From an uncultured Collinsella sp. (GTDB lineage Bacteria; Actinomycetota; Coriobacteriia; Coriobacteriales; Coriobacteriaceae): a DNA stretch of 32,518 nucleotides. The position numbers and the translations under genes were made by a program. The stretch covers positions 1-32,518 of the forward strand of contig CABUQG010000019.1 in the NCBI GenBank assembly GCA_902493535.1. Direction: 5' to 3'. The notes below the pieces were generated by a model, which did not search any database, was not told the DNA's origin, and worked only from the letters and a program-made list of their open reading frames with translations. Below are positions 16,008 through 25,270 of the stretch, piece by piece; the stretch's first letter is position 1, and each line of letters starts with the position of its first letter.

Positions 16008-16386
16008 GTCTCGTTCTGTAACAGTAAGCAGAAGAACTGGGTTCCAGATGTTACAGATCGAGACGTTTGCCAGGCGGGTCCTCCGTTTGTCTCGTTCTGT
16101 AACATCTGGGATTGTTTTTGCCGAGTTGTTGTTACAGATTGAGATATTGAGATTGGACGTTTTCCTTTGTCTTGATCTGTAACAGATAGAAGGGTTTCTG
16201 GCCCCTAGTTGTTGCAGATTGAGATATTTAACGGAGGGCTCGTCGTTCATCTTGATCTGTAACAGTAAGAGGGGTTTTGGGGCCCAAGATGTTACTGATC
16301 GAGATTGAAGTCGGGGAGGGACCCCTGTGTCTTGATCTGTAACACCTAGACCCGGAATCCGCCCTCCACCTGTTATAGATTGAGAT
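16008..16386. repeat. Ten-copy alternating 16-bp repeat array (BIME-like)
   Basis: A 16-bp motif near GTCTTGATCTGTAACA occurs in forward orientation at 16008, 16089, 16169, 16249 and 16329, and in reverse orientation (near TGTTACAGATTGAGAT) at 16049, 16130, 16210, 16290 and 16371. Starts are spaced 39-42 bp with strict alternation, so the array is five ~80-bp units. Spacers of 23-26 bp are mostly unique, though several contain GGG...CCC dyads. Each forward/reverse pair can form a 16-bp stem, as can each reverse/forward pair. The array fills the divergent intergenic region between the GlpA-like operon and the zinc-ribbon gene. Alternating palindromic units resemble the mosaic BIME/REP elements of enterobacteria, but the sequence is different. 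It is not a CRISPR, because orientation alternates. Confidence 0.92.
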
Positions 16387-16486
16387 GTTTGTGTCCGCAC
16401 TAGCCCTGCTTGCAACCGTAGTCCCATATAAACAAACCCCGTGGTAAACTTGACCGGACTGTAAATATTCCGAAAGGTACACCTCA

Positions 16487-16918
16487 ATGTCCAAGTACAT
16501 CTCTGAGCTCATGTCGCCGCAGCTTATGGGCGTCATCTATGCCTTTGTTGGCTTTATCATCGCCCTGTACGTGCTGTCGGTCGTCTATGTGTTCATCGAC
16601 GCTCGCCGCCGCGGCGCCAGCGCCTACGTGGCATGGGGCATCATCGCCCTTATCCCGTTTGTGGGCCTCATCGCCTACCTGGTCCTGCGCCCGCATTCCT
16701 ACGCGGCCGACCGCGAGGAGCAGGAGCTGGATATGGCCCTGCGCGAGCGCCAGCTTGCCCAGTACGGTACCTGCCCGCAGTGCGGCGCCCCCATCGAGAA
16801 GGACTTTGTGGTCTGCCCGGTGTGCGACACCCAGGTTCGCAACGTGTGCCCCAGCTGCCATCGCCCGCTCGACGCGCACTGGAAGGTCTGCCCCTACTGC
16901 CGAACTCGCATTCAGTAA
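16487..16918 (+). CDS. Membrane-anchored double zinc-ribbon protein
   Basis: A 143-residue protein of unknown function. Two hydrophobic segments (about 14-37 and 47-66) suggest an N-terminal membrane hairpin, and RPHSYAAD follows. The soluble tail contains four CxxC knuckles (CPQC, CPVC, CPSC, CPYC), which form two zinc ribbons. The basic DARRRG between the segments suggests a cytoplasmic loop, which would leave both termini outside; the opposite topology cannot be excluded. GAAAGG lies about 10 nt upstream of the ATG. The gene is monocistronic, separated from thrS by a hairpin and a promoter. Similar small zinc-ribbon membrane proteins are common, but no pathway can be assigned. Confidence 0.75.
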   Translation: MSKYISELMSPQLMGVIYAFVGFIIALYVLSVVYVFIDARRRGASAYVAWGIIALIPFVGLIAYLVLRPHSYAADREEQELDMALRERQLAQYGTCPQCGAPIEKDFVVCPVCDTQVRNVCPSCHRPLDAHWKVCPYCRTRIQ

Positions 16919-17025
16919 CGCATCCATCGTCGGGCCGGTCGTAATCCACGGGCACCGCGCGCCACACGCAAGCCGCACGCGCGCCCCACACCCCGCCCCC
17001 ACACGATGAAGCATGCGTAGAAAAT

Positions 17026-17056
17026 CGCCCGCCGTGCCATTAAGGTGCGGCGGGCG
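17026..17056. terminator. GC-rich hairpin between the zinc-ribbon gene and thrS
   Basis: CGCCCGCCGTGCC (17026-17038) pairs with GGTGCGGCGGGCG (17044-17056), 13 bp including two G-T wobbles, around a 5-nt loop. The T-rich tail lies on the minus-strand side, so it fits a minus-strand terminator better than a plus-strand one. The stretch 16919-17025 shows nothing recognisable. Confidence 0.4.
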
Positions 17057-17057
17057 C

Positions 17058-17085
17058 TTGTATACCAAGGCAACCTGCCTATAAT
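17058..17085 (+). promoter_or_regulatory. Predicted promoter of thrS
   Basis: -35 TTGTAT (17058-17063) and a consensus -10 TATAAT (17080-17085) are separated by 16 bp. Transcription would start near 17092, giving a leader of about 65 nt before the thrS ATG. Confidence 0.6.
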
Positions 17086-17155
17086 GATGCAAGTCAAAAA
17101 CGCCGAGCGCATCGCACGCACTTGCATCAGGCATCCGAGAGGAGAAAACATACCC

Positions 17156-18919
<1,764 letters not shown>

Positions 18920-18941
18920 GGCAAGCTTCACAACAATTAAT

Positions 18942-18976
18942 AAAGGCGATCGTCCACAAAGGGCGGTCGCCTTTTT
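18942..18976 (+). terminator. Terminator 1 after thrS
   Basis: AAAGGCGATCGTCC pairs with GGGCGGTCGCCTTT with one G-T wobble and a minor mismatch near the loop, followed by a T-run at 18972-18976. It lies 22 nt after the thrS stop. Confidence 0.85.
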
Positions 18977-18990
18977 CATGCCGAAATAAG

Positions 18991-19018
18991 AAAAGCCGCT
19001 GGTTGAGCGGCTTTTTTT
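18991..19018 (+). terminator. Terminator 2 after thrS, boundary of the polysaccharide locus
   Basis: AAAAGCCGCT pairs with AGCGGCTTTT around GGTTG, with a run of seven T. The A-run on the 5' side allows function in both directions. With terminator 1 it insulates thrS from the polysaccharide locus. Confidence 0.88.
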
Positions 19019-19031
19019 GTTGCACAAAAAG

Positions 19032-19153
19032 GTACAGGTTTTTATAGAGGGGTATGGAGATGTACCTACTAGCAGTACATTTTGCGTAATCTGGGCAAAC
19101 GCTGATTAATTGCTCGTATAATGTCGTCTGTCGAAAGATACAAAAACCTGTAC
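19032..19153 (+). promoter_or_regulatory. Promoter region of the polysaccharide locus with flanking inverted repeats
   Basis: A consensus -10 TATAAT lies at 19117-19122; no convincing -35 is seen. The 12-bp GTACAGGTTTTT (19032-19043) is repeated in inverted orientation at 19142-19153, roughly -95 and +15 relative to the expected start. A second dyad, ATGTAC...GTACAT, lies at 19060-19080. Paired sites on both sides of a promoter suggest a regulator acting through looping. This covers the gene-free stretch between thrS and the antiterminator gene; nothing else was recognised there. Confidence 0.5.
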
Positions 19154-19245
19154 TTTTGCGACTGCGCCTAGCTGCGAGCGAGAAGCCTGTTCTAAACGCC
19201 CCTGCATTTGCGTGCATCGCAAAGCCAAAAGAGGGGGGCGAGAAC

Positions 19246-19836
19246 ATGGAACAGACGGCACGGCGCCAAGAGCAGCTGCCGGGCGCATTTAACGGCGCTA
19301 CAACCAACAGCCAGCGCGGTCGCGTCCGCTGGTATCTTGTCCACACCCCCAATGGAAAAGAGCGCGAGACCTGCGAAAAGGTCTGCCGTATTATCCCGCA
19401 CGACCTGATGCAGGACGCTTTTGTGATGCAAAAGGAGTTCTGGTTTAAGCGGGACGGCGCCTGGTCGCTCCAAACCAAACCCATGTACAAGGAATATTTC
19501 TTCGTCGCCACGCACGATGCCGCCGCGCTCGATAGGGCTTTGGCCCAGTTGAGCTTTGGCTGTCGCATCGCCGGCAGTAGGGAGCGGGCGTACATGCCCA
19601 TGCCGGACGATGCACAGGACTGGTACCGCAGCGTGCTAGATGGCGACGGCGTGGTGCGCAACAGCGTAGCGCGCATAGAAGACGGCGTGCTGCACATAGA
19701 ACAGGGCCCCTTGGTGGGGCAAGAGGCCCGCGTTAAAAAGATCGACCGTCATAAACGCTGGTGCCTGGTAGACGTGGGCGATGGCGATTCTGCTTTTAGG
19801 GAGCTGCTACCGCTCGACGTTCTCAGCAAAACGTAA
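19246..19836 (+). CDS. NusG-family specialised transcription antiterminator (LoaP/RfaH-like)
   Basis: A 196-residue NusG paralogue. The NGN domain begins RVRWYLVHTPNGKER (about residues 26-40), and a KOW domain near residues 150-185 includes GPLVGQEARVKKIDRHKR. Such paralogues bind RNA polymerase and promote long-range transcription of the polysaccharide operon they precede, often after recognising a leader hairpin. The ATG at 19246 is preceded by GAGGGGGG with 7-nt spacing; the alternative TTG at 19156 would overlap the inverted repeat. It is the first gene of the locus, separated by 78 nt from the next CDS, and is a likely positive factor for all genes to 28872. The sequence resembles LoaP-type proteins of gut bacteria more than RfaH, but this is by inspection only. 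Confidence 0.85.
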   Translation: MEQTARRQEQLPGAFNGATTNSQRGRVRWYLVHTPNGKERETCEKVCRIIPHDLMQDAFVMQKEFWFKRDGAWSLQTKPMYKEYFFVATHDAAALDRALAQLSFGCRIAGSRERAYMPMPDDAQDWYRSVLDGDGVVRNSVARIEDGVLHIEQGPLVGQEARVKKIDRHKRWCLVDVGDGDSAFRELLPLDVLSKT

Positions 19837-19914
19837 GGGAGACGTTGTTCCGGCTGTTCGTTCGCATTTTTGAATTTATCGATTGGGGGATCCCTGGGGA
19901 ACGGGGACGTAAGT

Positions 19915-20670
19915 TTGACTGTGGCTGCTAAAGAAGTAACAGAGAGCAATGCGCCCGTGGGGGCGGTTTTGATTGCACAGGCGATGGACCGGCGTGAGGG
20001 CGCCGGCCGCTACAAGGCCATGCAATCCATCATGGACTGGGACCGCTCACGCTTGGCATATAGGGCAGTGAAGCGCGCATTCGACATCGTGTTCAGCGGT
20101 GCCGTGCTCGTCGTCATCGCTGTGCCCAGCCTGGTGCTGGCCGCGGCCATCCGACTGGAGAGCGAGGGCAGCCCCTTCTATAGTCAGATCCGCGTTGGCC
20201 GCACCCGTCCCGACGGTAGTTTGACTACCTTCCGCATGTGGAAGTTCCGCTCCATGTACAAGGACGCCGACGAGCGCCTCGCCGAGCTCAGGGAGCAGAA
20301 CGAGATCGCCGGCGCCATGTTCAAGATGAAGAATGATCCGCGTGTCACCAAGATCGGAAAGTTCATCCGCAAGCACTCCATCGACGAGTTCCCGCAGTTC
20401 CTGAACGTGTTCATGGGTCAGATGTCCGTCGTCGGCCCGCGCCCGCCGCTGCCCAACGAGGTCGCGGAGTATACCGAGTACGACCTGCAGCGCTTGGCTG
20501 TGAAGCCGGGCATTACCGGCTGGTGGCAGGTGACTGACCGCAACGATACCGACTTCGACGGCATGGTCCGCCGTGATTTGGAGTACATCGCCAAGCGCGG
20601 CCCCATCACGGACTTGAAGATTGTTCTCCTCACGGTCGTTGAGGTCTTTACCGGTCGAGGTGCTTGCTAA
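19915..20670 (+). CDS. Initiating sugar-phosphate transferase (bacterial sugar transferase family)
   Basis: Predicted to transfer a sugar-1-phosphate to undecaprenyl phosphate at the cytoplasmic membrane, the first step of repeat-unit synthesis. One hydrophobic segment (AFDIVFSGAVLVVIAVPSLV) precedes the conserved catalytic part: FRMWKFRSM, the KHSIDEFPQF and VVGPRPPLP signatures, and KPGITGWWQV. The frame runs to 20670. The start is uncertain. I prefer the TTG at 19915 (251 residues) because GGGGA lies 7 nt upstream; TTG at 19870 (266 residues) and GTG at 19921 are alternatives. The next gene's ATG follows its stop directly, so they are probably coupled. Which sugar is used cannot be read from sequence. 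Confidence 0.88.
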   Translation: MTVAAKEVTESNAPVGAVLIAQAMDRREGAGRYKAMQSIMDWDRSRLAYRAVKRAFDIVFSGAVLVVIAVPSLVLAAAIRLESEGSPFYSQIRVGRTRPDGSLTTFRMWKFRSMYKDADERLAELREQNEIAGAMFKMKNDPRVTKIGKFIRKHSIDEFPQFLNVFMGQMSVVGPRPPLPNEVAEYTEYDLQRLAVKPGITGWWQVTDRNDTDFDGMVRRDLEYIAKRGPITDLKIVLLTVVEVFTGRGAC

Positions 20671-21777
20671 ATGACTGAACCGGTTAGGGTGGCTCAGGTT
20701 GTTGGCAAGATGGTTGGCGGCGGCGTCGAAGCTGTCGTTATGAATTACTATCGTCACATCGATCGCGGTAAAGTGCAGTTTGACTTTCTTGTTGATTCCG
20801 ATTCGACGCTTGTTCCCCGTGACGAGATCGAATCGCTCGGTGGCAGGGTCTTTGAGATACCGCCCTATCAGCATGTAGCTGAATACCAGCGAGAGCTTCA
20901 GCGTCTCTTTAAGCAAGAGGGCTGGAAGATTGTCCATAGTCACATCAACGCGCTTTCGGTCTTTCCTCTTCGTGCTGCGAAGAAGGCGGGTGTCCCCGTG
21001 CGTATCGCCCATAGCCATTCTACGAGTGGTAAGGGTGAGTATGCCAAGAATGCCCTGAAGGCCGTGCTGAAAACGCAATCGAATCGATATCCAACACACC
21101 GATTTGCATGTAGTCAATTTGCCGGTGAATGGCTTTTCGGTAAAGCTGCGCACTTCGAGGTCGTATACAACGCAATCGATTTGGATCGCTTTCGCTTCAA
21201 TGCGGAGGCTCGTGCGCAAGCGCGAGCCGACCTGGGCCTCGTCGGCAACCAGTTTGCCATTGGACATGTGGGGCGCTTTACTGCCCAGAAGAACCATGCG
21301 TTTTTGATTGACGTTTTTGCTGAGGTCGCAAAGCGCCGCGACGATGCTGTCCTGCTGCTTGTCGGTACCGGCGAAGCCGGGGCCTCCGTAAAGGCCTTGG
21401 TGGACGAACGCGGTCTTACTGATCGCGTTAAGTTTCTGGGGCAGAGAAGCGATGTCAATCGCTTGTACCAGGCGTTTGATGCGTTCGTTCTGCCAAGCCT
21501 TTACGAAGGCCTGTGCCTCGTCGGCGTCGAGGCACAGGTGTCTGGCTTACCGTGCCTGCTGAGTGATGCGATTACGCGCGAAGTGGACGTAACGGGGGAA
21601 TGCAAATTCTTGCCGATTGATAGTCCTGCCGTGTGGGCCGATGAAATCGATTCACTCTTGCCGTACTCGTATGAGGGTCGATTATCTATCTCAAGTGGGC
21701 AATTCGCCGATTACAACATTGAGTTGCAAGGCGAGCGACTGACTTATAAATATCTAGATCTCTACTCAAGGAATTAG
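20671..21777 (+). CDS. Glycosyltransferase family 4 (EpsF-like)
   Basis: A 368-residue retaining GT-B glycosyltransferase. The N-domain begins VRVAQVVGKMVGGGVEAVVM, where the GGG loop is typical of GT4, and continues HSHINALSVFPLRAAKKAG. The C-domain has GHVGRFTAQKNH and the EX7E motif in SLYEGLCLVGVEAQ. It would add a sugar to the lipid-linked acceptor on the cytoplasmic face. It abuts the sugar transferase stop and the start of the next glycosyltransferase, which indicates one operon. Donor sugar unknown. Confidence 0.9.
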   Translation: MTEPVRVAQVVGKMVGGGVEAVVMNYYRHIDRGKVQFDFLVDSDSTLVPRDEIESLGGRVFEIPPYQHVAEYQRELQRLFKQEGWKIVHSHINALSVFPLRAAKKAGVPVRIAHSHSTSGKGEYAKNALKAVLKTQSNRYPTHRFACSQFAGEWLFGKAAHFEVVYNAIDLDRFRFNAEARAQARADLGLVGNQFAIGHVGRFTAQKNHAFLIDVFAEVAKRRDDAVLLLVGTGEAGASVKALVDERGLTDRVKFLGQRSDVNRLYQAFDAFVLPSLYEGLCLVGVEAQVSGLPCLLSDAITREVDVTGECKFLPIDSPAVWADEIDSLLPYSYEGRLSISSGQFADYNIELQGERLTYKYLDLYSRN

Positions 21778-22782
21778 ATGGCAAACAGTAACTTGGTATC
21801 GGTGATTGTGCCGGTATATAACGTTAAGCCTTATCTGCGGGAGTGCTTTGATAGCATTTGCCGTCAAAGCTATCGTAACATCGAGATTATTCTTGTCGAT
21901 GACGGCTCGACTGATGGTTCTGGCGAGCTTTGTGATGTTCTTGCTGCAAGCGACGACCGTACCACCGTTTTGCATAAGGAAAATGGCGGTCTTTCCGACG
22001 CTCGTAATGCAGGGCTGCGTATTGCTCAGGGCGACTGGATTTCCTTCGTTGATAGCGACGACTACATTTCTCCTGTTTTTATCGAGGTTCTTTTTAACGC
22101 CTGCCGCGATACGGGATGTCAGATATCTGCTGTTCCATTTGGCAAGCCGTTCAATGATGGTGATGCTTGCCCTTTGGTGGAGTCTCTTGACCCCGTGGCG
22201 CCTGCGAAGGCACTGCCTTCGCCCGATGTCCAGCGTCTGATGTTATATCAGACGCTGGACACCGGTGCCCAGTGGCGCCTTTACGCAAAGGCGCCACTGG
22301 GCATTGACCCGTTCCCTAAGGGGCTGTATTACGAGGATCTCGCTAGCGTCTATAAGATTATTCACAAGGTTGATTCCGTTGCCGTTGTCGATTGCCGTGA
22401 GTTGTATGCATATCGCATGAGAAGTAACAGCATTATCAGGCAAGAATATCGACACATTAAAGGCGAGTCTGCATTGATAATTGCCGATCGGCTCTACCAG
22501 GATATTTGTAATTGGTATCCGGACCTAAGTAAAGCCGCCGCTTCGCGCTGCTTTTCTGTTTGTAGGATGGTTTACGCACAGATTCCGATGGCTGGGGTCT
22601 CTGAAAGCGACCTTAAAGACCGCGATGACCTTTGGAATAACTTATCTACATTTCGTTTGCCTGTTCTGAAGGATTTCGAAGCTAGAAAAAGAGAACGCTT
22701 GGCAGCATTTTTTGCCTGCTGCGGAAGAAGAATTTTTTCCGTATTTTGTTCTGCCTGTCGCTTATCTGGATTAATGCAATAA
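21778..22782 (+). CDS. Glycosyltransferase family 2
   Basis: A 334-residue GT-A enzyme. VSVIVPVYNV (7-16), LVDDGSTDGS (39-48) and the DxD-type FVDSDDY (90-96) are the family motifs for nucleotide-sugar and metal binding. The later QWRLY (165-169) and YYEDL (184-188) motifs also occur in this subfamily. The C-terminal 100 residues are helical and lack obvious membrane spans. The coding region for residues 143-175 consists almost entirely of three consecutive perfect palindromes, yet the protein motif is retained. The ATG at 21778 directly follows the previous stop. Confidence 0.9.
   Translation: MANSNLVSVIVPVYNVKPYLRECFDSICRQSYRNIEIILVDDGSTDGSGELCDVLAASDDRTTVLHKENGGLSDARNAGLRIAQGDWISFVDSDDYISPVFIEVLFNACRDTGCQISAVPFGKPFNDGDACPLVESLDPVAPAKALPSPDVQRLMLYQTLDTGAQWRLYAKAPLGIDPFPKGLYYEDLASVYKIIHKVDSVAVVDCRELYAYRMRSNSIIRQEYRHIKGESALIIADRLYQDICNWYPDLSKAAASRCFSVCRMVYAQIPMAGVSESDLKDRDDLWNNLSTFRLPVLKDFEARKRERLAAFFACCGRRIFSVFCSACRLSGLMQ
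22204..22302. repeat. Three consecutive perfect palindromes inside the GT2 coding sequence
   Basis: Palindrome 1 is GCGAAGGCA/TGCCTTCGC around one base (22204-22222). Palindrome 2 is a perfect 15-bp stem with a 5-nt loop (22227-22241 with 22247-22261). Palindrome 3 is a perfect 16-bp stem with a 4-nt loop (22267-22282 with 22287-22302). Only 4 or 5 bases separate them. The reading frame stays open across all three. Confidence 0.92.
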
Positions 22783-22805
22783 CTAACTTGAAAGTAGCTT
22801 AAACA

Positions 22806-24152
22806 ATGTTAGTTCTATCATTAATGACGTTATATTTTCTTTTGCTGCTTGCAATCTCTCAAGAGCTATCAAAAAGTGATTGGATGAATCCAGCATCAAT
22901 TTGTAACGCCTCTTTCTTTATTTGCTCACTCGCTGAATTGTATAACTGCCTTGTCTTCGGTACTGAAGTCTCCCTCCATGGAGGATTACTTATTTGCTTC
23001 TTTGTTACCGTCTTTGATGTCGCATCGCTATTTTTCTTGCTTTATTTTAGACAGATGAAAGTGCAACGAAGCAAACTTAATGCTAGTGTTGAATCGACGA
23101 CTCTTGTAAGGATTCAAGTTCCGACATCTCTTGTTCTATTGGCTGTTGTCCTTGGGGTCGTTACTGCCGTTTTGTTTTTGAAAGATGTTCGATCAGCTGT
23201 TTCGGGTCCTGTTGCTGGGGACTGGAATTCTTTAATGAATTCTTACCGAACTGCATCTGCTTATAGCGGCGATGATCCTTCAGTCGGGCTTTCGTCTTTA
23301 TCCAATATATGCTTTAAATTGCTTACCATTTTTTCGTTTGTATATCTAATTATTGGTTTTAACAATATTATTTGCGATGGATTTAGCATCAAAGATGCTC
23401 TCATGCTTCTCCCCGCTGCGTTTTATGCAATTTGTCAATTATTGAATGGCGTAAGGCTAGGTGCCATTGTTTTTGTCTGTTCATGCGTTTGCTGCATATG
23501 GATTTTACTATCGATTAACAGTGGGTGGACGATAAGAATAACCCTTGGGAAGTTTATCAAAATTGTATTCGCTCTTGTTTTTGCCTGTTTCTTATTTTGG
23601 GTTGCCTCTTGGTTTGTTGGACGAGAAGTTACTCTTGGACCATTGGATTATATTTGCAGCTACATTGGCTATTCATTTGTTTTATTTGATAAATTTCTTC
23701 AAAATCCTGGTGTTGCAAGCAAGTACTTTGGCTCGGAGACTTTCGTAGCACTATATTCTTCTTTTGGACGAAATTTTGGCTTTACTAATTTAGTTTCATC
23801 CGGTAACCATGAGTTTCGTTCTTGGGGTTCAATCGATCTCGGTAATGTATACACGGTATTTCGATTGTGGTATCACGATTTCGGTTTTGGCGGTACTGCG
23901 CTATTTAGCCTCTTAACTGGTCTTTTTTATTCAAACCTCTATGAGCATGCTCGCATGCTTCATGGTGGGTCCCCGCTGTCTATTTCGATGATTTCGTATA
24001 CCTATCTTTCTTCGGGCATATTCTCCATGCCGCTTGTTGGAAAGCTCACCTCATCTCTCTTTACTCCAACGACTTGGTTTTTAGCCATCTCGTCTCTGTT
24101 CCTAAGTGAGTGGATAAAAAGATATCAGAAACGACAACCCCCTATGAATTAG
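22806..24152 (+). CDS. Wzy-like oligosaccharide repeat-unit polymerase
   Basis: A 448-residue polytopic membrane protein with about ten hydrophobic segments from residue 1 to the end and a larger loop near 300-345. GNVYTVFRLWYHDFGFGG in that part matches the pattern of O-antigen/oligosaccharide polymerases, which join flipped repeat units on the outer face of the membrane. The gene is clearly more AT-rich than those upstream, consistent with transfer of polymerase genes between strains. Only a weak ribosome site is seen before the ATG at 22806. Polymerases diverge strongly, so the assignment rests on topology, motif and context. Confidence 0.82.
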   Translation: MLVLSLMTLYFLLLLAISQELSKSDWMNPASICNASFFICSLAELYNCLVFGTEVSLHGGLLICFFVTVFDVASLFFLLYFRQMKVQRSKLNASVESTTLVRIQVPTSLVLLAVVLGVVTAVLFLKDVRSAVSGPVAGDWNSLMNSYRTASAYSGDDPSVGLSSLSNICFKLLTIFSFVYLIIGFNNIICDGFSIKDALMLLPAAFYAICQLLNGVRLGAIVFVCSCVCCIWILLSINSGWTIRITLGKFIKIVFALVFACFLFWVASWFVGREVTLGPLDYICSYIGYSFVLFDKFLQNPGVASKYFGSETFVALYSSFGRNFGFTNLVSSGNHEFRSWGSIDLGNVYTVFRLWYHDFGFGGTALFSLLTGLFYSNLYEHARMLHGGSPLSISMISYTYLSSGIFSMPLVGKLTSSLFTPTTWFLAISSLFLSEWIKRYQKRQPPMN

Positions 24153-24177
24153 TCCATTATCTAGAAAAGGTATCAGA

Positions 24178-25266
24178 ATGAAAAAAGTTTCAATTATTAC
24201 TCGTCATAACGTTCTCAACTACGGGTCTGTCCTCCAGGCTTATGCTACGCAAGAAGTTGTTAAAAACTTGGGGTACGATCCTGTTGTTGTTGACTATCGG
24301 AGATGCGCTGAGACCCTTGATTCTCTTGTGAAGCGTTATTCAGAAGGTAGGTCTCTGCCTCATCGCATCTATAGGAACACGGTTTGGCGTTTGCTGTACA
24401 GTGCAGGTGAGAAGCGTTTTAAGAGCATGAGAGAGCAGTATCTGACTCTTTCTCCGCATTGTGATGAAACAAGTATCGACGCCTTGCTGCCTAACACAGA
24501 TATCTATTTGACTGGCAGCGATCAGGTCTGGAACGAACTTGGCGATGGCTCTCTAGATCCGGTATTCTTTTGGGACGGGCTTTCTAAGGTCGAGGGAAAG
24601 AAGGTCGTATCCTACGCCGCTAGTTTTGGACGTGGTGGCGTTGTAAAGGGGTATGAGTCGCAAATTGGTAACTGGCTCAAGCGCTACGATGCCATTTCCG
24701 TCCGCGAGGATTCAGGTAAGGATATCGTTGAGAGCTACGGTCTCAAAGCTGAGCAGGTTTTGGATCCGACCCTGCTTCTCAATCGCTCCGAGTGGAACAA
24801 GATTGCCAGTAAAAAGGCTCCCGTTGAAAAGCCCTACGCCCTCGTCTATAACCTCCATCCTGATTCAGATATGCTGCAGTACGTTAAAGATAAGACCGCT
24901 GGCTCCAATCTTGAGATTGTAAGTGTTTGCCCTACGTTTAGGAGAAGGGTAGGAAAACAGGTCGTTCTTCCGCCCCTGGAGGATTTCCTTGCGCTGTTTA
25001 GGGATGCATCTTGCGTATACACGGATTCATTCCACGGCACTGCTTTTTGTATCAATCTCGGCACCCCATTTGTTGAGATCTTTCCAAAGGCTAATGCCGC
25101 GCGAAATAAATCTGTTCTTAGACTCTTTGGCCTAGAGAATAGGGCCTGGGACACGTTCCAAGGCAATGCTTGGGACGACGATATCGATTGGCAGCATGTT
25201 GGCGAGGTTCTTGATGGGGAGCGCAACCGCAGCCTCTCCTGGCTTGATCGCGCGTTGAAGGAATAG
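24178..25266 (+). CDS. Polysaccharide pyruvyl transferase family protein
   Basis: A 362-residue protein of the PssM/CsaB-like family that transfers pyruvate from phosphoenolpyruvate to sugars, forming ketals. The N-terminal KKVSIITRHNVLNYGSVLQA and the TGSDQVWNE motif are typical, and TDSFHGTAFCINLGTPF near residue 280 is the conserved C-terminal donor-site region. An AAAAGG ribosome site precedes the ATG at 24178. The gene is followed at once by the Fe-S/F420-beta-like protein, a pairing seen in many gut bacterial surface loci. Pyruvylation would give the polymer a negative charge, but true activity of this subfamily is not certain. Confidence 0.88.
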   Translation: MKKVSIITRHNVLNYGSVLQAYATQEVVKNLGYDPVVVDYRRCAETLDSLVKRYSEGRSLPHRIYRNTVWRLLYSAGEKRFKSMREQYLTLSPHCDETSIDALLPNTDIYLTGSDQVWNELGDGSLDPVFFWDGLSKVEGKKVVSYAASFGRGGVVKGYESQIGNWLKRYDAISVREDSGKDIVESYGLKAEQVLDPTLLLNRSEWNKIASKKAPVEKPYALVYNLHPDSDMLQYVKDKTAGSNLEIVSVCPTFRRRVGKQVVLPPLEDFLALFRDASCVYTDSFHGTAFCINLGTPFVEIFPKANAARNKSVLRLFGLENRAWDTFQGNAWDDDIDWQHVGEVLDGERNRSLSWLDRALKE

Positions 25267-25270
25267 ATGA

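Noticed and set aside
16008..16386. CRISPR array
   Set aside because: Repeats alternate in orientation, are only 16 bp and diverge between copies, and no cas genes are in the window.
15876..16487. 203-codon minus-strand open frame across the repeat array with recurring VTERDK/ISICN-like peptides
   Set aside because: The peptide repeats are a by-product of the DNA repeats. The ~80-bp unit is not a multiple of three, so units fall in different frames. There is no ribosome site or family match.
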